The position numbers were made by a program, and so were the translations under genes. A DNA stretch of 46,731 nt from a virus. Below the pieces are notes generated by a model, which was not told where the DNA came from, searched no databases, and saw nothing but the letters and a program-made list of their open reading frames with translations. The stretch lies in IMG/VR virus record IMGVR_UViG_3300043446_001394, positions 1-46,731 of that record. One strand, written 5' to 3'. How positions within the stretch are numbered: position 1 is the stretch's first letter; each line of letters begins with the position of its first letter. Of the stretch, positions 7,917-14,487 are shown one piece after another.

Positions 7917-8434
7917 TAGTAAAGTTTTGTAGGTTTACTTCTCGCTAATTTGTTTCCTCTTGCAACTACTGATCCACCTGTTGATGCTTTCATCATTTTA
8001 CCTTTTTTAGCACCAGTTGCTCCAGTTATTCTTGCTAGTCTTCTAGCTTTTGGACTTTCTGGATTTAATTCATAAGGTGTACCGATACGTTCTAATCTTG
8101 CTGCTTCAGATGCTCTGAATCCTTCTATAGATCCTGGCTCACCATATAATCCTGTTTTAGGATTAAGTGCTGTTTGATTATTGTATCCTGAAGATCTGCT
8201 AGATGTATCCATTGATGAATCTATTCCAAATCCTCTATCAGCTCCTCCCGTTGATGTTGATGCCATTGCTTTTCTTGGAGCAATTGATTCGTCAGAAGTA
8301 AGATCTCTAGTTTCGCTTCTTGCAATTTCAAGTCCTTTTTCTTCTGCAGATTTACCAAGAACTTTAGACGCGCCGTATGCTGCAGCGAGACCTAAACCAA
8401 TCTTAGCTAAATCATTTAATTTTTTTCTTGCCAT
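7916..8434 (-). CDS. Gly/Ser-rich protein with basic C-terminal tag (172 aa)
   Basis: The protein begins with a short Ala/Leu helix (KIGLGLAAAYGASKVLG), then a disordered Ser/Gly/Thr region. It ends with a GGSVVARGNKLARSKPTKLY tag, similar to tails on four other small proteins between here and TerL. The ribosome site AAGGAG is clear upstream. It lies between TerL-side small genes and the portal with one-base overlap to the portal start. Possibly a minor virion or packaging-associated protein. No enzymatic motif. Confidence 0.6.
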   Translation of the reverse strand: MARKKLNDLAKIGLGLAAAYGASKVLGKSAEEKGLEIARSETRDLTSDESIAPRKAMASTSTGGADRGFGIDSSMDTSSRSSGYNNQTALNPKTGLYGEPGSIEGFRASEAARLERIGTPYELNPESPKARRLARITGATGAKKGKMMKASTGGSVVARGNKLARSKPTKLY

Positions 8435-8499
8435 GGTTGTTTTCTCCTTGTTGTTATAACAAGTTTATTTTAACATGCAATGATAATTAGGACTATACT

Positions 8500-8670
8500 T
8501 TACAGTAAATCGTTAATGTATCCGCCACCTTTTACCTTGATTTCTCCGCCTTCTTGCTTCTTATCCTTCATAGTAAAAAGTTCTTGTTCTACTTCGGTTA
8601 CCTTATCTATATCGCCTTTTATTTTGGCTTCTTCTAATAACTGTAGTAATTGTGTAAGTCTACTTGGCAT
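8500..8670 (-). CDS. Small protein with shared C-terminal tag (56 aa)
   Basis: Encodes MPSRLTQLLQLLEEAKIKGD, a helical segment, and ends GGEIKVKGGGYINDLL. The terminal motif is almost the same as that of the adjacent 130-aa protein (GGEVEVGKGKDYIKDLI). The ATG overlaps the stop of that upstream gene (TAATG), supporting translation. Function unknown. The shared tag suggests a common binding partner. Confidence 0.6.
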   Translation of the reverse strand: MPSRLTQLLQLLEEAKIKGDIDKVTEVEQELFTMKDKKQEGGEIKVKGGGYINDLL

Positions 8671-9062
8671 TATATTAAATCCTTTATGTAATCTTTACCT
8701 TTACCAACTTCTACTTCTCCACCTGATTTAAATCTTTTAGTAATACCAAATTTAAATTCTTTTCCTTGTGGATTTTTTGATACATTAAAACCAGCAGTAG
8801 TTGATTCGTCTTCTGAAGTATATTGTGCACCAAGGCCGAGGTCCGTGGAGCTTGATCCTGCAATACTGTATTCTGTTTGACCTTTTTTAACAGATGCTCC
8901 AATGACTGGCTTTTGTTTTTCAATATCCGCTCCAGCGCCTAGAGTTGCATATTCACCTTTTGATTTATCTAATAAATCTTCTCCAACTAAATCTGTAACA
9001 TCTATTCCTGTGCCAACAATCTTGTTGCCAAGTCCTTTGATAACTTTATCTAGGGCACCCAT
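8670..9062 (-). CDS. Beta-rich protein with shared C-terminal tag (130 aa)
   Basis: Ser/Gly/Thr-rich segments with alternating pattern (YSIAGSSSTDLGLGAQYTSE, STTAGFNVSKNPQGKEFKFG) suggest beta strands. The C-terminus reads GGEVEVGKGKDYIKDLI. The N-terminus is helical with a Val/Gly pattern. The gene is coupled by TAATG to the 56-aa gene, and its start immediately follows the 73-aa gene's stop. No known function. Probably virion-associated given the location between TerL and portal. Confidence 0.6.
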   Translation of the reverse strand: MGALDKVIKGLGNKIVGTGIDVTDLVGEDLLDKSKGEYATLGAGADIEKQKPVIGASVKKGQTEYSIAGSSSTDLGLGAQYTSEDESTTAGFNVSKNPQGKEFKFGITKRFKSGGEVEVGKGKDYIKDLI

Positions 9063-9284
9063 TTAGAATACTCCTCTAAACGGAACCTTCTTTACTTGAA
9101 TTGGTTTTTGTCCTCTAGAGAAACCACCTTCCATAAATGATTCTGTGTCTGTAACATTTGGTGTAGGTTTAGCTGCTGTTCCTTTTATTGTCTCCATAGT
9201 TGTAGCAGGTTTATCTTTTTGGTCATAGAATCCTGGTTTGAATTCATTGCGACTCATGTAAGGATCTTTTTTAGATTTTGGCAT
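9063..9284 (-). CDS. Small basic protein with GG..RG tail (73 aa)
   Basis: Polar N-terminus (MPKSKKDPYMSRNEFKPGFY) and a tail ESFMEGGFSRGQKPIQVKKV ending PFRGVF. The tail fits the glycine-arginine tag family seen in neighbouring products. The stop is directly followed by the next start. No structured domain evident. Function unknown. Confidence 0.55.
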   Translation of the reverse strand: MPKSKKDPYMSRNEFKPGFYDQKDKPATTMETIKGTAAKPTPNVTDTESFMEGGFSRGQKPIQVKKVPFRGVF

Positions 9285-9292
9285 TGTATCTC

Positions 9293-9694
9293 CTACGATA
9301 GTTTCGCGGGTCTAATTCCACGGATCGCGGCTCCCGTTCCTCTTACAGAACCACCTTGAGCTAATGCAACTCCCATTCCTCTTTCAGCCATTCCTCCGCC
9401 ACGCTTTTTCATTTTAGATTTTCCAGCTTCAGATAATGCAATCGCAATTGCTTGTTTAGGATTTTTTACAACGGGTCCTTTTTTTCCACCTGATCTTAAT
9501 TCACCAGATTTAAATTCTTTCATTACTTTTCCAATTTTCTTTTGAGACTTAGTTAATGCACCTTTAGCTGCTTTAACCATTTTACCCATTTCAGTTTCTT
9601 TATAACCTTTCTTTTCCATCATAGTTTCTTTTCCTTCCATTTTCATAGATTCTTTACCTTCATGTTCTTTAGACATGTCTTTAGCTTTTTTCAT
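9293..9694 (-). CDS. Lys/Met-rich small phage protein, DUF6496-like (133 aa)
   Basis: I place the start at the ATG at 9694, because AGGAG lies seven bases upstream and overlaps the TerL stop. A longer reading frame would run 24 codons into TerL without a ribosome site. The N-terminal half is Lys/Glu/Met low-complexity. The middle contains EFKSGELRSGGKKGPVVKNP and KQAIAIALSEAGKSK, a short module common in phage genomes (DUF6496-like, from memory). The end has RGMGVALAQGGSVRGTGAAI followed by RGIRPAKLS, the fullest version of the regional C-terminal tag. Confidence 0.7.
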   Translation of the reverse strand: MKKAKDMSKEHEGKESMKMEGKETMMEKKGYKETEMGKMVKAAKGALTKSQKKIGKVMKEFKSGELRSGGKKGPVVKNPKQAIAIALSEAGKSKMKKRGGGMAERGMGVALAQGGSVRGTGAAIRGIRPAKLS

Positions 9695-9701
9695 AGGGCT
9701 C

Positions 9702-11177
9702 CTAATAATATTTATATTCTTTTTGAACTCTATCCATAGGGTCTTTCCAATCGGACCCTGTTTCAATAAAGTTACCTTGACGGTATCTTAACACAGCTTG
9801 TGTAGTACTATCAACATAGTCATCATACTCTCCATGAGGAAACGCGGCACATTCCTCAATAACTTCTTCTGCAAAGTGTTCTCCCTCTGGATACCATACG
9901 GACCCTGATTCAAATACAGGAGCACACGCATTTACCCTTGTATGCTTATCTTTTCCACGGGATGGAGTAAAAGGAATTACTGGAATACCCATCCTTCTAA
10001 ACTCATGGGTTAAAGGCTCACCAGAAGCTTTCGCTTCAATAATAACAGATTCAGGTTCCCAGTATTTATATTGTTCCATAGCAACTGCTTTTAATTCTGG
10101 AAAGTCGTATTTACCTTTCATTGCATCTAACAATATTAGATTAGGAGATCCACCTTCTTCTGGAGTAAAAATTCCCCAAGTAGTAATAGCAGAATAGTCT
10201 GCAGATTCTTTTGCACTAAATGCAGTATCATAACTTTGTATAACATGTTGTAGATGTGGGATATGATCCTTCTCCCAAGGTCTCCACCAATCTCGTTTTA
10301 TAATTGCGCCTTCTTCTGATGTAGGGTTCTGCATATATTGCGCAGACCAGTTACGAACAGGTAGTGTTGCTTTAACTCTTTCCAATTCATCAATCTGCCA
10401 AAACTCTGGCCACAATGGTTTACCTGATTCTAATATTGCAGGAAAAGATATTAGTTTCCATTTGTCTGCTTTATTTTCTTTTTGTCCCCTAATCAACATC
10501 CCTGTTAAATCGTTCTCGGCCCATCTTGTCATAACAAGAACTATAGATCCGCCAGGTTGCAAACGTTGTCTGGGTCCTGATGAATACCATTCAAATGTTC
10601 TTTCCATTGCTTTCTTAGATAAGGAATCCTGTTCTGTATGTGGATCGTCTATGATTAATAGATCGGCACCTCGCCCAGTAATTGCTCCGCCGACCCCCGC
10701 AGCAAAGTATTCACCGCCATGATTCGTTTCCCATCTACCTTTAGCTTTAGAATCTTCTCGTAACTTAACATCCCCAAATATTTGTTTGTATTCTTTTGAA
10801 TCAATTAGATTACGGATCTTCGCTCCGAACCTTGCTGATAATTCTGCATTGTGTGTTACTTGCATTAGTTTTAATTTTGGAAACTTACCCATCATCCACG
10901 CTGGAAAGAATACGGAAGCAAATTCTGATTTGGTATGTCGGGGAGGCATATTAACAATAAGGCGCCCTTTTTTCTGATTAGCTATATTAGTAAATTCTTT
11001 AGCCATGATTTGGTGATGGCCCCACTTTGAAGGGTCCTTTTCTTTACGCATAATAATATCAGGCCAAACCTCCTGAACAAAATATAAAAAATTGTCCTGA
11101 CAAAGTTTAATATGTTTTATCCAAGTTTTTTCTACTTCTTCGCGTAATCGTTCTGTTGTTAAAAACTCTTTTTCCAT
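9702..11177 (-). CDS. terL: Terminase large subunit (packaging ATPase and nuclease)
   Basis: 491 aa. The ATPase domain has a Walker A-like MPPRHTKSE (residues 77-85), Walker B LLIIDD (173-178) and coupling motif VLVMTRWA (213-220). The C-terminal RNase H-like nuclease has SYDTAF (D317), VIIEAK (E381) and YDDYVDS (D453/D456). It cuts concatemeric DNA and drives it into the capsid through the portal. Full length with all key residues present. It heads the late minus-strand unit. The small subunit is not adjacent but at 16281-16802. Confidence 0.95.
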   Translation of the reverse strand: MEKEFLTTERLREEVEKTWIKHIKLCQDNFLYFVQEVWPDIIMRKEKDPSKWGHHQIMAKEFTNIANQKKGRLIVNMPPRHTKSEFASVFFPAWMMGKFPKLKLMQVTHNAELSARFGAKIRNLIDSKEYKQIFGDVKLREDSKAKGRWETNHGGEYFAAGVGGAITGRGADLLIIDDPHTEQDSLSKKAMERTFEWYSSGPRQRLQPGGSIVLVMTRWAENDLTGMLIRGQKENKADKWKLISFPAILESGKPLWPEFWQIDELERVKATLPVRNWSAQYMQNPTSEEGAIIKRDWWRPWEKDHIPHLQHVIQSYDTAFSAKESADYSAITTWGIFTPEEGGSPNLILLDAMKGKYDFPELKAVAMEQYKYWEPESVIIEAKASGEPLTHEFRRMGIPVIPFTPSRGKDKHTRVNACAPVFESGSVWYPEGEHFAEEVIEECAAFPHGEYDDYVDSTTQAVLRYRQGNFIETGSDWKDPMDRVQKEYKYY

Positions 11178-11456
11178 GGGTCCTATTTTTATTATGCCGT
11201 GCTAATTCTTACCTTACTACGTTTATGAATCCTGCTCAAGCTCATCATGGCTGAGCCTTACTAATTCGCGTTTAGGTTGTATTTTTGGAATTTATTTAAA
11301 AGAGTAAGGTCAACTGAGTAATGACCCTTAGGGCATAGAGCCGTGCCTAACGCCTCGCGCCTCTATGTTCTTACGTGAATATACGTGAAGTTATTGTAAG
11401 TGATAATGAATGATTATCGGAAGTAATGCGCCACGTTCACACAATGTCACACAACA
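11178..11456. other. 279-bp intergenic region upstream of terL
   Basis: No convincing reading frame. It holds the 5' leader of terL (AGGACCC before the ATG), a C/G-rich stretch (cgcctcgcgcctc), and two sets of 10-bp phased repeats annotated separately. A late promoter for the structural genes probably lies here, but no clear -35/-10 pair could be fixed. Confidence 0.5.
11372..11389. repeat. 10-bp phased GTGAA pair
   Basis: TACGTGAA occurs at 11372-11379 and again at 11382-11389, giving GTGAA half-sites exactly 10 bp apart. The same spacing recurs at 12275-12289, 12597-12611 and 13739-13753 next to small-gene leaders. Candidate binding site of a phage or host regulator. Inference. Confidence 0.45.
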
Positions 11457-11466
11457 TCACACAACG
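11437..11466. repeat. Three tandem 10-bp TCACACAANR repeats
   Basis: TCACACAATG, TCACACAACA and TCACACAACG follow one another without gaps. The third overlaps the stop codon of the VRR-NUC gene. On the minus strand they read as GTGTGA units with one-helical-turn spacing, related in sequence and phase to the GTGAA pairs nearby. Could be an iteron or operator array. Confidence 0.55.
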
Positions 11467-11837
11467 CGCGCGCTCAAGTCATTGAGTAAGTACTCGATAC
11501 CTTGCGCGGTATCATCAGCGCACGCTAACAACCTCGCGCCTAACGGCTCAAGTTTATAAGTTTTAAGCCCTCCTTGCTTGCCTACCTTAATCAAGTTAAA
11601 AACGTGCCCGCCGTGCTTTATAAGCTTAAGTTGCCACGCGATTTGATACTTACTTAACCCGAGATTCTTAGCTGTTGTATACTTAAATTCGAGCCAAAAT
11701 GAACGCCCGTTTATAATACAAAAACAATCGGGCACGCCCGCGCTTGTATAGGTTTCAACCCTTTGAAAGTAATGATTTTTATTGACGTTTTTAACGCGAT
11801 TTAAAAAAGTGTTTTCTGGTTTTCTTGACACGCTCAA
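11457..11837 (-). CDS. VRR-NUC-type PD-(D/E)XK nuclease
   Basis: About 126 aa. The core ETYTSAGVPDCFCIINGRSF followed by WLEFKYTTAKN gives the PD...ExK nuclease signature (D in GVPD, E and K in LEFK). The later LSKYQIAWQLKLIKHGGHV is the conserved Q-x-x-W helix of VRR-NUC proteins, small phage and bacterial endonucleases related to Holliday junction resolvases. There is no ATG. The likely start is TTG at 11837 or GTG at 11831, and both sit in a stable hairpin. Base use (many CG dinucleotides) differs from the structural genes. A role in DNA recombination, junction trimming or host DNA degradation is inferred. Confidence 0.75.
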   Translation of the reverse strand: MSVSRKPENTFLNRVKNVNKNHYFQRVETYTSAGVPDCFCIINGRSFWLEFKYTTAKNLGLSKYQIAWQLKLIKHGGHVFNLIKVGKQGGLKTYKLEPLGARLLACADDTAQGIEYLLNDLSARVV

Positions 11838-11856
11838 GCGTACAACTTGAGCGTGT
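11828..11856 (-). promoter_or_regulatory. Hairpin overlapping the nuclease gene start
   Basis: ACACGCTCAAG at 11828-11838 pairs perfectly with CTTGAGCGTGT at 11846-11856 across a 7-base loop. On the minus strand the proposed TTG/GTG start codons lie within the 3' arm. No T-run follows, so it is not an obvious terminator. It may hide the start codon or act as a dyad operator. Confidence 0.45.
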
Positions 11857-11873
11857 AAAATGCAAGGTAAGTG

Positions 11874-12245
11874 CTAAGAATAAATTATATGACTGTGACC
11901 GTTTTCGAAAGCCTCTAAGGTTAAGTCGCGCGTTTCAACCGCAATATTAGAAATAGCGCTCGGTTTCGCGAATTCATACCAGATGGCGCCGTCCGCGCCC
12001 TCGTAAAGACTATCTATGAATTTTTGCGCGGAATAATAGCCCGCGTCAACTAATTTCGTGTACCCGTCCGATTGCGAGCCGTCACAGTCGCGCCCGCCGT
12101 AAACAATTAAAACGCGCCCGTTTTCCGCGTTTTCTTTAATTTTTAAAACTTCAAGATTTTTGTTTTCTAATAAATTATTATTAGAACGATATTTACTTAA
12201 CAAACGCGCAACCGATTTGTTAAAAGTTTTATTTCTTTTATGCAT
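11874..12245 (-). CDS. Unknown early protein (123 aa)
   Basis: A basic N-terminus (MHKRNKTFNKSVARLLSKYR) precedes a compact domain with GRVLIVYGGRDCDGSQSDGY, then TKLVDAGYYSAQKFIDSLYE and GADGAIWYEFAKPS. I do not recognise the family. The GG-R-D-C-D-G-S run is unusual. The ribosome site AGAGGATGTAAAA precedes the ATG. It has its own upstream terminator and promoter-like element, so it is expressed as a single gene. The CpG-rich base use is shared with its neighbours. Possibly a small anti-host or regulatory protein. No evidence beyond location. Confidence 0.6.
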   Translation of the reverse strand: MHKRNKTFNKSVARLLSKYRSNNNLLENKNLEVLKIKENAENGRVLIVYGGRDCDGSQSDGYTKLVDAGYYSAQKFIDSLYEGADGAIWYEFAKPSAISNIAVETRDLTLEAFENGHSHIIYS

Positions 12246-12274
12246 ATTTTTACATCCTCTTTTTTGTTTATTAT

Positions 12275-12305
12275 GTGAAATTATATGAATTTAAGGGCTT
12301 GTCAA
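12275..12305 (-). promoter_or_regulatory. Promoter-like element for the 123-aa gene
   Basis: TTGACA (minus strand, 12305-12300) follows the terminator. TATAAT lies at 12285-12280 but with only a 14-base spacer, shorter than a standard sigma70 site. A GTGAA pair 10 bp apart (12275-12279 and ATGAA at 12285-12289) overlaps the -10 area, as in the two other leaders. A regulated promoter is likely. The exact start site is uncertain. Confidence 0.45.
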
Positions 12306-12340
12306 CTAAAAAATAAAGCGGGTTTTTACGCCCGCTTTAT
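12306..12340 (-). terminator. Rho-independent terminator after the 71-aa gene
   Basis: A perfect 10-bp stem ATAAAGCGGG (12313-12322) pairs with 12331-12340 around an 8-base loop. On the minus strand it is followed by TTTTTT. It is immediately followed by the TTGACA of the next gene's promoter-like element. Confidence 0.9.
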
Positions 12341-12355
12341 TATGTAATTTTTGTA

Positions 12356-12571
12356 TTAAAGTATATGCCAGTCTACTTGGCTTTCAAAATTATTATATGG
12401 AATTGAGCCAAAATTTTTGGCGTTTTTTATATCCTCTAAAATAACCTCTTTTAAGTCATTTAAACCGTTTTCTTGACTTGCGAAAGGTTTTCCGCTGTCT
12501 ACGTCATAACTATGATTTATTTCAACTTGCTTTTCATCAATAGTTAAAACAATGTTTTCGTGTTTTTGCAT
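12356..12571 (-). CDS. Unknown small early protein (71 aa)
   Basis: Acidic and soluble, beginning MQKHENIVLTIDEKQVEINH and ending with FESQVDWHIL. No known motif. It has the standard AGAGGATGTAAATG leader and is isolated between two copies of the terminator-promoter cassette, so it is a stand-alone transcript. It is the neighbour of the ArdC gene. Small acidic products in this position in phages are often host-takeover or anti-defence proteins, but nothing in the sequence proves that. Confidence 0.55.
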   Translation of the reverse strand: MQKHENIVLTIDEKQVEINHSYDVDSGKPFASQENGLNDLKEVILEDIKNAKNFGSIPYNNFESQVDWHIL

Positions 12572-12666
12572 TTACATCCTCTTTTTTGTTTATTGTGTGA
12601 ATTTACGTGAATAATATAACTTGTCAACTAAAAAATAAAGCGGGTTTTTACGCCCGCTTTATTGTG
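12572..12666 (-). repeat. Terminator-promoter-leader cassette, copy 2
   Basis: Second copy of the cassette at 12251-12346. It holds the AGAGGATGTAA leader of the 71-aa gene, GTGAA half-sites at 12597-12601 and 12607-12611, a TTGACA (12627-12622, minus strand) and the GCGGG hairpin. Confidence 0.7.
12629..12662 (-). terminator. Rho-independent terminator after the ardC-like gene
   Basis: The stem ATAAAGCGGG (12635-12644) pairs with 12653-12662 and is followed on the minus strand by a T-run. It is identical in stem to the terminator at 12313-12340. It lies 10 bases past the ArdC stop. Confidence 0.9.
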
Positions 12667-12672
12667 TGATAT

Positions 12673-13617
12673 TTAAGCAACTTTTCTCAATTGTTCTGGA
12701 TATTCTTTAATTTTGCCTTTATTAAGCAAAAATTCGCTCGCTCGGTATGATTGCGAAAGCGCGCTAATTAAAAACTTATTATCGTTTTCTAATGCGCTTA
12801 TCCAACTTTTAAGATACGCGAGATTATTAGTGTTAACTGTTTTTTGTAAGTTAAAACGTTGAGACAATAAAACCGCGCCAATTTCCGCGATTAATTCCTC
12901 GTGTGCATATTCCAATTGCGCATTGTCTTTAAAACGTTTTTTGTTTTTTTCAAATCGCGCTAGTCGGTTTTTTGCTCCGCTCCAATGTATCAACTCGTGA
13001 AATAATACCGAGTAATAATTGCCCGTTGCGCTATTATCTGGCGTGTCTTTAAAAGTTTTTTTATCACTCATAACAACTTTATCGACCGTTATATTATAAA
13101 AACAACGTCCGTCATTACTGTGTGACAAATGCAAGCCCTCGATTGAATTGACAAAGTTTTCAATTTCTTGATTATCAATAACCTTACTTTCGGGCGTTTC
13201 GCTAGGCGCTCTATACGTTGAATTTTTTAAATCAACTTGCGCCAAATTATAAACGTAAGATACTTTTAAAAACGCGAAAGTTTTTTCATCATTTTTTTCG
13301 TTTTCTTTTACGTTCTTTTTAAACGTGCTATAGTAAAATATTGCGCGTCCGTTTTTTTCTTGACCCTCTAAGATAGTCGCGCCAACACTTAACCACGCTT
13401 TTTTTGTAGCCCACAAATTAGATTTAAAATCTAATTTACGTTTTTGGATATTTAAACCCCAGAAATTGACGCCGTTATATTCTTTAAGCGTTAACGCGTT
13501 CTTAGGGTACCCGTAGCCAGAAAACGATTTAAAATATTTTAAACCGTCTTTTTTTAAACCGTCAACTATTTCATTTTGTAAAATTGTTAACGCGTCTTTC
13601 GTATATTTACTGAACAT
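12673..13617 (-). CDS. ArdC-like antirestriction protein
   Basis: 314 aa in two parts. The N-terminal ssDNA-binding domain (about 1-125) has YPKNALTLKEYNGVNFWGLN and a TKKAWLSVGATILEGQEKNG stretch, the hallmark G-x-N-x-x-x-L / G-x-x-V-x-K-G-E pattern in slightly divergent form. The C-terminal zincin-like metallopeptidase has FHELIHWSGAKNRLAR, with HExxH at 207-211 and a third ligand likely at E245 (ELIAEIGA). ArdC proteins of plasmids and phages protect incoming DNA from restriction. The gene is transcribed divergently from the GP88-like gene, with its own terminator. The CpG-rich composition suggests a different recent history from the late genes. Confidence 0.85.
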   Translation of the reverse strand: MFSKYTKDALTILQNEIVDGLKKDGLKYFKSFSGYGYPKNALTLKEYNGVNFWGLNIQKRKLDFKSNLWATKKAWLSVGATILEGQEKNGRAIFYYSTFKKNVKENEKNDEKTFAFLKVSYVYNLAQVDLKNSTYRAPSETPESKVIDNQEIENFVNSIEGLHLSHSNDGRCFYNITVDKVVMSDKKTFKDTPDNSATGNYYSVLFHELIHWSGAKNRLARFEKNKKRFKDNAQLEYAHEELIAEIGAVLLSQRFNLQKTVNTNNLAYLKSWISALENDNKFLISALSQSYRASEFLLNKGKIKEYPEQLRKVA

Positions 13618-13649
13618 ATTACATCCTCTTTTTTTGTTTATATTGATTA

Positions 13650-13739
13650 CAAAATACCTATTAATTAATAGTTGTCAATAATTATTTTTAAATATTTTTA
13701 ATTATTTTTATTGACAATAATTTAAACGCGTTGTAAGTG
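13650..13739. promoter_or_regulatory. Divergent promoter region with inverted TTGACA boxes
   Basis: TTGTCAATAA (13672-13681) and its exact complement TTATTGACAA (13708-13717) form a 10-bp inverted repeat. They provide facing-away -35 boxes for the ArdC gene (minus) and the GP88-like gene (plus). Minus -10 candidate TATTTT lies at 13656-13651 (16-base spacer). The plus -10 is weak (TAAGTG at 13734). Between the boxes is a threefold 10-bp tandem repeat, ATTATTTTTA / AATATTTTTA / ATTATTTTTA (13681-13710). Confidence 0.6.
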
Positions 13740-13768
13740 TGAATTTAAGAGAAATTACGTAAAAATAT

Positions 13769-14470
13769 ATGAGTTATAAACCGCAAAAAAAGTTATTGAG
13801 TTTTAATAACTTTAAAATGCAAAAATCAGTAAAATTCGGGTATCTTACCGCAATCTTACATTTAGCGCCGTACAACTTAAGCGGGTATAATATTTGCCCG
13901 AAAGCCTCGCAAGGTTGCGCGCTCGCGTGTTTAAACACGGCGGGACGCGGTCAGATGAATTGTGTACAAAAAGCACGAATTAATAAAACGTTATACTTTT
14001 TAAAAGACCGCCAAAAATTTTTAGAGCATTTATTTAAAGAGATAACAACATATGAAAAACTAGCCAAAAGTAAAAATTTAAAATTAGCCGTAAGATTAAA
14101 CGGGACAAGTGATTTACCGTGGGAACGATATAAATTTAAAGATAATAAAAATTTAATGGAATTATTCCCGAACGTTCCATTTTATGATTATACAAAAATA
14201 TTAAATCGTTTTAATCAAGTATTGCCAAAAAATTATAGTCTTACGTTTTCAAGAAGTGAAAGCAACGAAAACGAAATTAAAGAATTATTAACAACTGATA
14301 ATAATATTGCAGTTGTTTTTAATAAACTACCTAAAAAATATTTGGGTAGGCGCGTTGTGACGGGAGATGAAAGCGATTTACGTTTTCTTGACCCGAAAAA
14401 AACAATAATCGGTTTACTAGCTAAGGGACGCGCAAAAAAAGACAATAGCGGGTTTACGGTTATTAATTAA
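13769..14470 (+). CDS. GP88/DUF7227-like cysteine-motif phage protein
   Basis: 233 aa. The motif NLSGYNICPKASQGCALACL with NTAGRG following gives C43-x6-C50-x3-C54 plus C65. Next come VQKARINKTLYF and DRQKFLEHLFKEI, and then AVRLNGTSDLPWERY. This order matches a phage family named after mycobacteriophage gp88 (from memory). Its activity is unknown to me. The three close cysteines could bind a metal or an Fe-S cluster. A C-terminal GRRVVTGDESDLRFLDPKKT block is also family-typical. It is the first gene of the plus-strand early set. There is no canonical ribosome site: GAGA lies 17 bases upstream. Confidence 0.7.
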   Translation: MSYKPQKKLLSFNNFKMQKSVKFGYLTAILHLAPYNLSGYNICPKASQGCALACLNTAGRGQMNCVQKARINKTLYFLKDRQKFLEHLFKEITTYEKLAKSKNLKLAVRLNGTSDLPWERYKFKDNKNLMELFPNVPFYDYTKILNRFNQVLPKNYSLTFSRSESNENEIKELLTTDNNIAVVFNKLPKKYLGRRVVTGDESDLRFLDPKKTIIGLLAKGRAKKDNSGFTVIN

Positions 14471-14487
14471 AAAAGAGGACAATAAAA

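Larger units (their letters stand above)
12251..12346 (-). repeat. Terminator-promoter-leader cassette, copy 1
   Basis: This stretch is near-identical in plan and much of its sequence to 12572-12666: a TACATCCTCTTTTTTGTTTATT leader complement, a GTGAA pair, TTGTCAACTAAAAAATAAAG and the GCGGG hairpin. The cassette closes one small gene and opens the next on the minus strand. Duplication allows separate control of each gene and could promote recombination between copies. Confidence 0.7.

Noticed and set aside
9695-9766. 24-codon upstream extension of the Lys/Met-rich 133-aa protein
   Set aside because: It lies inside terL without a ribosome site, whereas the ATG at 9694 has AGGAG seven bases upstream.
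11437-11466. CRISPR-like repeat
   Set aside because: Units are 10 bp, contiguous and without spacers. Better read as an operator or iteron array.
13769-14470. Radical SAM assignment for the GP88-like protein
   Set aside because: The motif is C-x6-C-x3-C, not C-x3-C-x2-C, and no AdoMet-binding GGE motif follows.
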